A stretch of DNA of 64,000 nucleotides from Elysia crispata (Eukaryota; Mollusca; Gastropoda; Plakobranchidae). The position numbers were made by a program, and so were the translations under genes. The notes below the pieces were generated by a model that was not told where the DNA came from, did no database searches, and was given only the letters and a program-made list of their open reading frames with translations. The first letter of the stretch is position 1. Each line of letters begins with the position of its first letter. Of the stretch, positions 11,601 to 23,600 are shown piece by piece. The stretch is from positions 30,001 to 94,000 of the forward strand of contig JAWDGP010006588.1 in the NCBI GenBank assembly GCA_033675545.1, in the 5' to 3' direction.

Positions 11601-14600
11601 AGTAAATCTTGATCCTGTTATCAAAACCGCGCTTGACATAACATGAGACTATAATTATAGTTGGTGGTGTTCATTTCAGAGCAAATAATTATAAACCTAC
11701 ATCTAGATTTAAATGATAGGTTATTTTTTGTTTTACATGGCTTGGTGGAGCCTAGTGAAAAGTTTTAGACCTAATCGATCTTGATCATGTTCAGCACACT
11801 AAATATTAGATATCTATTTTTCATTTTACAAGGCCAGGTGGAGCCTAGTGAGAAATTTTAGAAAATCAATATTCTGCATGTTGAAGTAAATGTCCTAAGA
11901 AAAGAGAAAAATGAGGAGAGTAATGCTCAATATGTAAGCTAGAATATCGGCCTTTATGTATGCCACAATCATTAAACCTCTGTGGTGCCTCAATTGGGCC
12001 AGTAAATTTGAGTAAAACATAGGAAGTAGTAACATTTTTGTGTAGATATTGTACAGGTCATTCAATCTCTTAGTCTGAGCACAGAAAAAATGAGCTAAAT
12101 CAGTAAGCTTAAAATGCTTCACAATCATGGCTCTGTGTACAATCAAATTTTGTTTTAATTTAGTGGGGAAAAGGACAAAGCTCCTGCCTACGCCACTCGC
12201 ATTGACCTATGTTAAAATAAGTGCAGTAAAAAATTTGGGTCTAGTTCTCATCCCTGGTGTATATTTGCAATCCCTTGGGCAAAAGTTGGGTTACTTTGCC
12301 CCCTTTTTTTGCAAGTAGGAAAACCTATCTAAAAGGCTTGCAACTGATGACATTTTTTTATCCTGGTTTTCAAACAGTGATTTTTGGGTTGCAGCAAGCT
12401 TTAAAGAGTGATCCAACCTCTTGTTTTGAGTATGGTGTGTGTGTATATGGTCTCCGAGTCAAACTCATGTCCAAATATTGTTTTTAACACTTAACACTAA
12501 GAGTAGATTAGTCTCGGAAAGCCATCAGAGAACGATGGCATGTTTAATGCATTCAGAACCTTGGGAACAATTTTCTTGAAATCCCTGATTATATCAAGGC
12601 TTTTGATGTAATGGAAATATATGAAGTTCTTTTTTTTTTTTTTTTTTTCAAACTTAGGTCATAGATGTCAGTCACATAATTTATAATAATGACATTTTGA
12701 ATATATTTCTTAATATTTGATGCTCACTTAAATACTGAAATTTGAAGTCTGATTTGAAGGCACTTATTGCACAAAATGTAGGCATTGGATTTAACATTGT
12801 ACCTTATGTTAAAGAAAAATCAAATCATCAAAAAGTCAAGAGTCCATATTTATGTTTGCAGCCTCCAGGTTCTACTCAGACCACAACTAGTAAGTATCCC
12901 ACTCCACAGTACATGCAGGCTACCACACAGCAAATGGTCCCAGGTGCTTACCCTAACAACATGAACAATATGACTCAGAGCATGAGTCAATTAGGAGTGC
13001 AGGTGGGCATTGGTCAGCTTTTCATCATACATTCATCAGATCTATTTGACCTTTATATCCTTGTTTTGTTCATTGGCTTTGGCCAATTTTACATTGTTGA
13101 GGGTGATATAAGATTTGGGAACTTTTTAAATGTATAATAGTGCTACCATATTTTGGAGGGGGGATACAGACAACAGATCAATATTTGTTATTCAAACTTT
13201 TCGTTTATGTAACAGGTGGTATATTGTTGAACACGAAAGAAGCACATCTAATAAATAGGACCTGATTTTGACTATATAAGTCACATGGTAAGATTGTAAT
13301 GTTAATTCTACATGGGAAATACATAATATGTGTGATTCTCAGATTGCTCAATTTTTAAATAGTTGGAAGCAGACAGATTGTTGGATAAATCAGTGTTTTA
13401 GCTGAACATAAAAGCAGAGATCATTAAAATACAAAGTGGAAGACATGATCTTGCATGTAATAATTTCAAGGATAGTTATTGGTTATGGCCAGTATGTTCA
13501 GGGCTTACAACAGAATGTCTTCAAGTGCTTGTTCTCATTCTATACATTTAGAATATAAACTGATCGAATGTCATAATACATATCTGTATTTTTATCTCCA
13601 ATCCAAAGGATTCTCATCGATCAGTTAACCTGCTCAATGAAAGACATCTGATCAGTCCAGAGGGTGTTGAAACAGCAAAACCTACATTGCCTCATGACTT
13701 CAAAAAGGTTAATTGCAATCCAGAGTAAGTGACTTTTATACAACCTCTGGGAGTTTTAAGAGAAGCTATTACATTTGTTTTCAGTATCAAGTCAACTTTA
13801 ATTCAAGAAACTAAGTGAAAGGAATAAAAACAAAATTTTTTTTTGTTGCAGTAGGAGGAAAAGTGGAACAAGTTCCTGTTTTACTGGATCTCGTTTTTTT
13901 TCTTTTTGTTTTTTTTTTTTGTTTTTTTCAAGGATGGGAAATTTCCTGCTTGTAACAGTTATTAAGTTTGGAACAGAAGCCTGGTTGAATATCCATGTGT
14001 ACTTATAAGGTGTATACTTATTTTGGAGCATTGATTAGTCAACATAGGAAAAATTCATTTTTTTTTTTCCAACATCTGGTTTCACCCCTGCATCAGGTTG
14101 ATCTCACACAACTTTGGGCATGAATCCATAGCATCCAAACATGTTTACTGTTTGTTGTGTCTTTACGTTGGTCATTTGCTGGTGTCATTAAGAGAATCCA
14201 ACACGTTAAATGCAGGTAACCTTGTTGAAAATTGAGTGTAGGAAGATAATTAAATTTCATGGAGTATCCCTTAATTTAAATGTGTATTTATTATGGCTCA
14301 GTTTCTCTAAGTTTTGTCAGGAGAGGCTGGACCAGGTATAGAAATTTATACAATATGAAAAGATATGTAGGATTTATAGTGATGATTATTTATCAGGACA
14401 TTCGCTGGCAAACAACCTTTTTTAAAAAAATTTGATGATTTTTGCCTTTTGCAGATTGAAATTACATTAAAAACTTACATTTTCAAAGATGCAGGGTCTT
14501 AAAGGGAGAGGAAACTCTATGTTTCTTAAATGAAGCCTTGAGTGGACAAATAGGCTTAAGAATGCCAGATAAAGGAGGATTCCAAAACGCACACAAAAAA

Positions 14601-17600
14601 AAAAAAAGAGAGAAAAATTAACTTTTGTTCATCTGAAAGATTGGAGAATCGGTTGGCTTTTTGTAAATCTCCTGGATTTACTTTCCCAGCATGCTAACTT
14701 TAGAATATCTCAAAATCAATTTTCGTCTTCTGTCGTTTAGATGTAATAAAGGCCTGAAAGCAAAAATCAAGATTTTAAGAAGGGGCTAAATTGCCGAGTA
14801 TTGCCTTTAAATTACCAAATAGGCCCTGCACTTGAGCATGTTTTTGTAATTTGAGACGCTTATGTCCATGTAATTTATATTTATAAAGGCACACTCAATG
14901 CTGGACGTTATCTTGCTGTAAAATAGCCAGTGCCACTTCACTTATCATGAGATGTGGACTTTCAATGAGTAATATGAGACACATTTTAAGAGACTATAGG
15001 CTGTAGACAATATACGTGTTAAAGTTAAGCTTATCTGTCTAAATTATCTTCTCCTTTTTTTAAATTACACACGAGTATGGATTCCTGGCATTCATTTGTG
15101 AATTTTGATATGCTCAAGGAGGCCTTTTTCAAACATTTTATTTTTAGCACTCAGGCTCTGAACTTGGTGTTTGGAACAGCGAATATTGTGAATTATGTTA
15201 ACAGCATATACAGGTTTCATTTTTCCTTGGTTATTTTTGTACAGTTCTGAGCATTACGGGAAACTGGATTTCATGTATTTTCCCCATTCGTAGTAGTTTT
15301 AGGAGGCCTATTTCAAATTGCAGGTTGCAGACATATCTGCAAACAACCCTATTTGTCTTGTGAAAACTTTTCTCAAAACCCCAGCCTCCATTGGATCTCA
15401 AATTCTTGATTCTAGTCTGCTTTCAGATTGTAGTCACAAATTTCTTTTTAGCTGGGCCTAAGTTCATCCTAACGTCGACATTCAAATACCAAGAACTTTC
15501 TCTTGTTCTTGAATAATCTTTAACCCAAACAGAGGCTGCCAATCAAGGAAATGCTATATTTAATCCTACAAGAGGACCCAAAGCTCCCTATTTCAGTCCA
15601 ACATTCTACCTAATGAGCTATCTGGCATCCTAACCATTAATGAACAGATCTTACAGGCCAGGTTTTTTTCGTGCGCATGTACTGATTGTTTGTGCAAGGT
15701 TTCATTTGAAGAATAACAACAGCTGTGTTGGACCCTTGATCGAAATATGAGATCTGCAAATGTGATGAAAGACTTAAAGTCAAGTCTGTCAATTTTCTTA
15801 AGAGATGAACATTTTCTTTCTCTAATTGAGAACTGATTGTGTAAAGAATATGTGTTATAACTTTGAAGTGTTAGAAATAAGAAGGGAATAAAGAGAGAAT
15901 TAGAAGGGAAAAGGGATGAGTTTGAGGGATTTGTGATCTTGAGGGATCTGTGTTTAATCTAATCATATTATACTGCATTCAATACAGTAATGCTAATTGA
16001 TTTAAATTTGTATGTTTTTCCTTTAATTATATATGAAATAAAAACAAAAATAGGAATGTGGATAATTGTCAGTGTTTTGATGATTCTAAGGTTGTTTTTT
16101 TTTTGGGGGGGTGGGGGAGAGAAGGGGGATGTGGATGTGAAACTTTTTTTTTATGACCTTGCTTTAAGAAAACGAAATTAGTTTCTGGCTTAATGAGCAC
16201 AAAAAAGGAAACTTTGCAAAAAAATCTTTAAAATTTTCTCTTTTTCTTTCACAGTATATTTCGCTGCACCCTGAATGCAATACCACAGACATCCTCGTTA
16301 CTCAACAAAGCTCGCTTGCCACTTGGGATTCTTATCCACCCTTTTAAAGATTTATCGGTAAGTTTTTAAAATGTGATAATTTAAAATTGAAATGCTGAAA
16401 CTTCTGAAAATTTCAAAAGGTCATTATTTCACTTTGCAAACAAGGGATTGCAAGTTTTTGCTGTCATTTCTTGTAAAAAAAAATTTTTTATATATATAAC
16501 CTATGAATTTTGCTCTTTGATCATTATTTAAAAATTCTTATCTCTCCCACAAGAGGAGCTTTGTGCATTTTACTCTGGAAATGTGGTCAGAGAAATTGTG
16601 GACTTAAAATATTTCAATAATTTTCAATTTTTTAAAGAATCTGGATCTGTTAAAATTTCTCTTTTCTAAGATATGAAAAAAATACATACAGAACACCTTG
16701 AATCCAACAAACTTGGATTCAAAGAACACCTTGCATTCAACGAACAGAAAAATCCCCATTTTTTGTCCCTTCTTTGACTCTCTTTACACATCTTGCTTCA
16801 AACGAACTTATCTTGGATTCATCCTTGGGTTTAACAAACCATAAGTGTTGGCACACCCTATATAGAATGCTTTTCTATTAAGAAATATAGTTGAAATTCA
16901 ATCAAAAGGTCTTCTATCATCTGATAAGAAATACTTGCAGTATAATAAGTGTAGTGCACCCACTGCATAGGCAACATTATGGTGTGTAATACGTGGGAGA
17001 TGAGCAAAGTATTGATATGAAGGGAAAATATAATAAAAAGAAGTGGGGGGGAGGGGGGAAGAGGTCGTGGTTGGCAGTAGATACATGGGAATAAATGATA
17101 GAGGATCAGAGAGCCAAAGCGGCTGTAACTTAGGCAGTTGGTGGGAAGGGTAAGGCTAGGTAGACAAGTGGTTCTTCTTAGATTAAAAAGACAGGGGAGA
17201 TTATTATGTGTTAATTTGACATTAGTTGGTTACTTCCCTTGTACCTTATGACATGGCTCCAATGAAGCCTGCACTGAAGGAACTTTTAAAAACAACTTAA
17301 CTAGTTTGTTGAGTCTGAGGTGTACTGTGTAGGGTGAATTTAAGTTTAAGAAGATGTTATTAAATATTTTTGTAAATCAAAAGAAAATTCAGTGGGTTTT
17401 ATTCTAAAAGCCTTTCAACTTTTCAAGGCAAACATTTCTTCTCCGAGTCTGGCATCAAATATTCTTTAAGGAATATAAATATTTTTTTTTTATTCTTAAT
17501 ACATATGTAATGATTGTCACAAAAAGCTAAATCTTAAGTTGACAAAGATTCTTATGGAATGATAGTCATGGTAAATTTAACTCCTATCTAACAAACTATA

Positions 17601-20600
17601 GTAGTTGCAGTATTTAACTCTTTTAGATGCACATTCTTCGGCGGCCGTTTCGTTTCTAGTGTTCAGCTTCCTGCTGACCAATGGCCCCTTGGCTTGTTTA
17701 GATTAATTTGGAGTTGAGAGGCTCTACAATGGGTGCCTCATAGTAAAGGCTTCTACTGTTATTGTTTCTCAACCAAATTGCTTTGAAATTTTTACACATT
17801 CAAAGAGAGATAATGCACTTTATGTCAAATTACACATCTATTTTTTTAAACATGAATTTGATGTCAGTTATGTAGTAGCTGAAGTGTGATGTTGAGAATA
17901 CTCATATATAGTACACAAAACATAAAAACACACCTATAAAATAAAAAAAAAAAAACAATTAGCCTACAAAACCAGCAAGAATGACAGAGTGAACAACAAA
18001 AACACATTTCAACATTCAGGCTCAGTGAAGAGTAGATCAAATCTAAAACTAAGTTTGAGAAGACCAACTCTCATTTGATGCCTAGTTTATTATCAGCAAA
18101 ATGCACACAGTAAAGTTCTACATTTTTTTTTGTTACTTTTGTAGAACTAACTCTTATCACCCACAAAAAGGATCTGGTACAAGACACAATAAGAGTGCCG
18201 AAATCTAGGTCTAGATAGATTCTAGACTACCTCGATCTAGAGAAGCCTAAATCTAGACCTAGAAATCCAAGACAGTCATCCTCGTCGTCGCTAATATTAA
18301 GATTCACATCTGACTCATAATCAAGCTTTGTATCACTTGCTTGGTTATCCATGATGGGAAAACTCATGCAGAAGTCAAATTATAAGATGGCAAAAGATAA
18401 ATGGTGATAAAATAAGGTGAATGAGAATGGCAATCTTTGCAGTGCAATAGCTGAAAGCACAGAAACGAGCCTTGACACAGCCTCTCTTTTTCGCATCCCT
18501 AGCTGGAATTCCAGTATGAGGAGATTCCGCAGAATTCCAGGATGATGTTACAGTCTATTTTAAGAACTCAAGCTACGCTATGGAGCGGAAAATGATAAAA
18601 ATATAAGGGGTGTATTCAAGTTTTGCAGGGCCATGAACTGTAAGGAGGGTTTTCACGCACGGCTGAGCTGGTCTGGGATAAATCTAAAAGGGTTAAAACA
18701 GTAGAATCAAGCCACATAGAAGAGCATTGGCCATTTTTGGACTTAATCTTACCTTTTTACAAATATTATTGACCTGAATCAAAGCTGTTCTTTTGATAGT
18801 AAATTTTGATGATGAAAGCATTCCAATAGTGTCTTCAATACTAAAATGAGAATGGCATTGTCTTTTTGGTTATTTCAGGAAGAGATAGAGGGTGTAAGTG
18901 GCTCAAAACTTCATATTCTCAAATACCCTACAATTTACTGTGAATGATAAAGGAATTTGAACATTTTTCTCCATGATGCTATGAAGCTAAAATTAGTCTT
19001 AATATGGAGGAAGGGTGTTTTGTTAGATTTTCTCCCGCAACAAGAGCTGTGTGATCTTGCTTCTGGTTTTGAAATTGATATATATTGCTTCACTACTTTA
19101 ACCCTCCAACATGGTTTTGAAATTTGTTTTTTCTTGCTCTCATTGAGCTTTCTTGGTGTGGGTTTATATCAAAGCAAGTGGTGTGTGTTTTTTACTTTTG
19201 CCTTTTTTTTTATTTTTGGCTAAATTTTTAAATTGTAAGTAGTCTAATGTTTTCTCAAATTATAGGCCCCACTCCCTCTCTCTTTGCCTTTTCCTCTATT
19301 TTCATACTGCGTTCCTTGAAAACATTTAAATTATATGTTAATTTGAGTTTTTGACGATAAAGATGTACCAAAGTTAAAAATTTCTTGGCAGCTGTTGTTG
19401 GGGAAATGTAGCCCCTATAACCTTCAAGATTAACTGGGCCATGTAGTACAGATCTCTATAGATCTGTATTTTGATTCTAGATCTCTAAATCTAGATCTAG
19501 AATGTAAACACACCTATCATATACCTATTCTAGAGTTTCTAGATATAGATACTAGAGATCTATGAATTTGACCTAGATTTAGAGACGCTGTTAAGATCGA
19601 TGATAGTATAGATCTAGACTCTAGATTGCACTAAATCCTACATTCAAGTTCTGAATGGTACAGCACTCAGCTGAATTAGTCTATGCTTCGAAAGCCTTTG
19701 CAATAAACATGGCCCCAATAGCCTTTAATAGTACTGGGGCTATATAGCATCAATAATCATTCTGAAATTTTTTATGGTTAGTTCCAGTAAATCTTTTATA
19801 AATTGCATCATAAGTGTATTAATATTCAGAATTTCTTCTTATTCTGTATTGATGAAACTGAATGGATACAATGTTTATTGTATGGTGCCCATGGTTTTCG
19901 TTTCATTTGTAAAATGCACTATTCCCATTGTAAAATTGCTTTATTTAAAATGCACTTTTCAAAAAAGTTGACGTCTTAAAAAATGGAAATTGTCTATCCA
20001 ACCTCAGATCACAACCCTTTATTTAAAAAATTGCGTTAAATACAATTGGGCCGGCTTAGCCGGGAAATTTTGGGAAGCTTCCTTTCCCAATTCTCCGAGT
20101 GTATGAAAAAATAATATCTCACTGTGTTCATGCACAGATATGACAAATCAGAGTAATATATATATATATAAATATAAGAAAAAAAAAAAGAAGAAGAAGA
20201 AGAAATATGAGAAGGAGCAGTTAGGGAGCAGTTGAGATATTAGTCTGGCCTCAATGAGACACGCAAGTCCTCCCGCCCCGTCAACACAATCTCACTTGGA
20301 AGGGTGGCCCTGAAAAGGACCAGTAGCGTGGATGCTGACAAAATGCTTCACTTGATTAATGCATCTATTGTTGTCCGTCTTGTCTGTGTTACCTCATTGA
20401 AAATTGACTTTTCAAACATCTTTAGCGTTTAAATAGCGCTTTCCATCCCCTTCTCAGTAAACTGTCTCATGCAATTTAGCATCTCCATCTTTTGAGTTAT
20501 AGTCAAGGGGGGGGTAGCAACATCATCATCATCGTTTATGGTTGTTCTTGTTTGCGTAGTGCTTCGTGATTTGGCTTCTTGTAGATCTTGGTTAGACATC

Positions 20601-23600
20601 TCTCCATTTGCCTCTGGCCCAAAGTCTCATTTTACAGTGGCCTCAAACTCCTCACTGCTTAGTGCTGAATTTACAATTTACAACAGCATCATGCAAGGCA
20701 TCCATGTCTGTTTTGGACTGTGATGTGCAGTCTCAAAGCCCTGCTTTTGCGTAGCAGTTAACAATTGTTGATGGCTTTAACCCATTCCATGCATCACGAG
20801 CAAGATATAGAGAATGTAGAAGTGTAACTCTCTTTGTGATGTCCATAACTTTTTCATCTGGATTAGCATCGAGGGTTGCGATAATCATTTCATTTAGTCT
20901 TGAATGATAGTGACCTTTAAAGTTTTTTATCACCCCCATGTCCATAGGCTCTACCGGCGATGTAGCGTTTGGGGGTAAAAGTTAAAGAGAAATCCTTTGA
21001 AGGTCGTCTACAGCTAGGTGATCTGTGGAGTTCTCAACCAACAAGAGGATGTATTTGCCTTGGATTTTGAGTTAATTATCCCACTCATAAAGCTACTCTT
21101 TAAACAAGAAACCCATCAAAACGGTCATCCATGCATTGGCTGAATTCCTCTATCTAACAAGAAGCTTGCTTAGATCTTCTGATGCGGAAAATCGGAAATT
21201 TTTCATCCCCATTCATGTTGGTGCAGAATAAAAGGGTTATCCTTTCCATTGCTTTTTTCCTCCAGTTAGCTCTTGTTTTTGAGAAATGGCCTTGATCAAG
21301 AAAATCCTCTGAAATAAAGTCCTGTCTCGTCGGCATTAAAGATGTTGCGAGGTTCAAAATTTGTAGCACCTTGTCTTCTTTCCAAATTTGAGCAGGAGCA
21401 AAGTTTGCAGCCTTCTTCTCTCCATGTTCTTTCTTGAAGGCAACGCCGTTCTTCTGCTTTCAACGATACAACCAGCCATTACACGGGTTGAACACTTCAC
21501 CTTTGCTCAGTAGCTTTCTTCTTCAAAACATGCCCTGAGCAACCTTGTCACTCATCCATTCTTCCAAAGCACCTCCAACGTCATTTTGCTTCTGATCTGG
21601 TTTTCTTTTCCTACTACCCAAAATGTTGGCAAGTGCTGCAGCTGTCTCAATGATTCTTTGCTTTGCTTTATTCTCCTGACTTGAGACTTGGATATGTTAA
21701 ATTGACCGCCAACTTCCATTATTGTTGCTCCTGGTTTCTCAAGAACTTTCAGCACTTTGAGTTTGTCATCAATAAACAAGTCGACTCTTTTCTTGCTGGC
21801 CATATTTTACATTGAGCGTTGATTAATGAATGAAACTTACAAATACAAGCAACCCTTTTATACATGCTCGCCATCACAGCTATGCACTTGACAACAAATT
21901 TTATTAGACAAACAAAACTGTTGAAGTATGCACTTGACAACAAATTTTATTAGACAAACAAAACTGTTGAAGTGACTATAATGTTTGCACGATGTCTGGC
22001 GACTCTCTTGCAACCAAAAGATTACTTGTTAGAACAAACACTGACTCTAACAACATCTACCTTAAATGAAGTGGACCGTGAAATCCACAACCTGGCAGGT
22101 AGACATCACGATGCCCTTTTCTTAGCATGTCTCCTTACTCGAGTTACATAAAAAGCCTGATTAATGTTGTCTAAGCCCAGGAAAGCTTGTTATTGACCAC
22201 CTATGTGTTAATTTATTCATACCATGTGAGAGATGCACATTTCACAGGTAAATATAGCAAACAATCTGCTCTCAACACTTCATTTCAACGACACCATCTG
22301 GAATTTTTTTCCAGGGTAACGTTTCCTCATTTAGCGATGACTTTATAAAGCTAGTAATAATTCCATTCTCTAAATTCTTTCCCGATTTCACAATTTCCAA
22401 TTTCACGGATCGGACTGTATTTGTCTTTTGTTATTGATTTAGTTGGTCCTTCTGATTTTACTCTTGCTGTGAAATGCAAAGATTCTATTTTGTGGTTCCG
22501 GTATTTCTCATCACAACCCAAAGATATAAGAGATTTAAATATTGCCCTTACTTTCAGTTTTGACTAAGGGATACACCTGAAAAATAATCATCACAACAGG
22601 CTAGTCCAGTTAAAAATTTATTGTTCTGAGAGATAAATCCTATGTAGGATTTTTGGCTGTAAAACATTTCTTTGTAATTTGCCACGTTCAAGTATTTTGG
22701 GACAATTATTGTTTCAATTCTATTTTAATTTAAAACAATATAATAATGCCATTTATCCTCAGCAACTGCCAGTGATACAATCAAGTGTGATAGTAAGATG
22801 CCGATCATGTAGAACCTACATCAACCCGTTTGTTGTCTTTGTTGACCAACGCCGATGGAAGTGCAATTTATGTTTCAGAGTCAATGAATGTAGGTTGATT
22901 GAGTTTGTTTTTGGATAATCGTGTCAGATTTTCATTGAAGAGTGACATTGCATTTTCTAGTGTTGTGAAAAATTTTGCAATTTTTATCTTGTTTTAATTT
23001 AGAGTAGATGAAGATAGTTCAAGTAAAGGACATCCAGTTAGTTTCATATAAAAATAGATATATCTATATCATTAGAAGCTATAATTTCCTATTAGTGTGG
23101 TAGCTTTAAAAATTTTGAAGGGTTATTATACATCAGAATATATATTGCTAATCATCAGAAAGATAGGACGTTTTTTCGATCCTGAGCGCAAGAACAAAAA
23201 GAAATATTTTTTTTTGCTTTATAGTAAAAGTATATACAAAAGTCACTTTAAATAAGCATTATGCATGGATTGAAGTAAACTAGTAATTTATGTTTGCTCT
23301 TATTCTAATTACATAGGAATTTGTCAAGTAAACATCAAAACATGCTTTAATCAATCAAAAGTCATATATCATTGATGCAGATTCCCTGTTTGTTCCTTGT
23401 CAATCAGTAAGGTTCCCAGAATGCATAAACTCTAAACCCTGACTACATAATAGGATATGAAGAAGGAAAAGATCACTAATGACTTTATATATTCTTTGGA
23501 ATTTTTATGATACATAAAGTAAGGAATGTTTTTATTTCAACTCATTTTCAAAATTTCAGTGAACCTAAGAAAGTGATTTCTAACTATAATTATATTGGTT

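Larger units (their letters stand above)
10192..12861 (+). other. Sec24AB intron 5
   Basis: 2.7 kb. Holds copy A of a dispersed repeat (about 11285-12256), a 14-nt G-run at 11402 and a long T-run near 12631-12650. The rest is unremarkable. Confidence 0.9.
20355..22417 (-). mobile_element. Decayed Tigger/pogo DNA transposon
   Basis: A Tc1/mariner-superfamily element of the pogo/Tigger branch, inserted antisense in intron 8. The transposase remnant is at 20355-21803. The likely 5' terminus is at 22417, where the minus strand reads CAGTCCGATCCGTG directly next to TA, the target dinucleotide of this superfamily. The matching left terminal repeat was not found, so the 3' boundary is uncertain. 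Confidence 0.75.
16358..22762 (+). other. Sec24AB intron 8 (transposon-rich)
   Basis: 6.4 kb, the longest intron. Contains a short cluster of TTGGATTCAA/AACGAAC words (16690-16860), a piggyBac-like element (17618-18692), a TCTAGATC burst (about 19440-19640), and a decayed Tigger-type transposon (about 20355-22417) with a 46-bp duplication. Confidence 0.9.
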
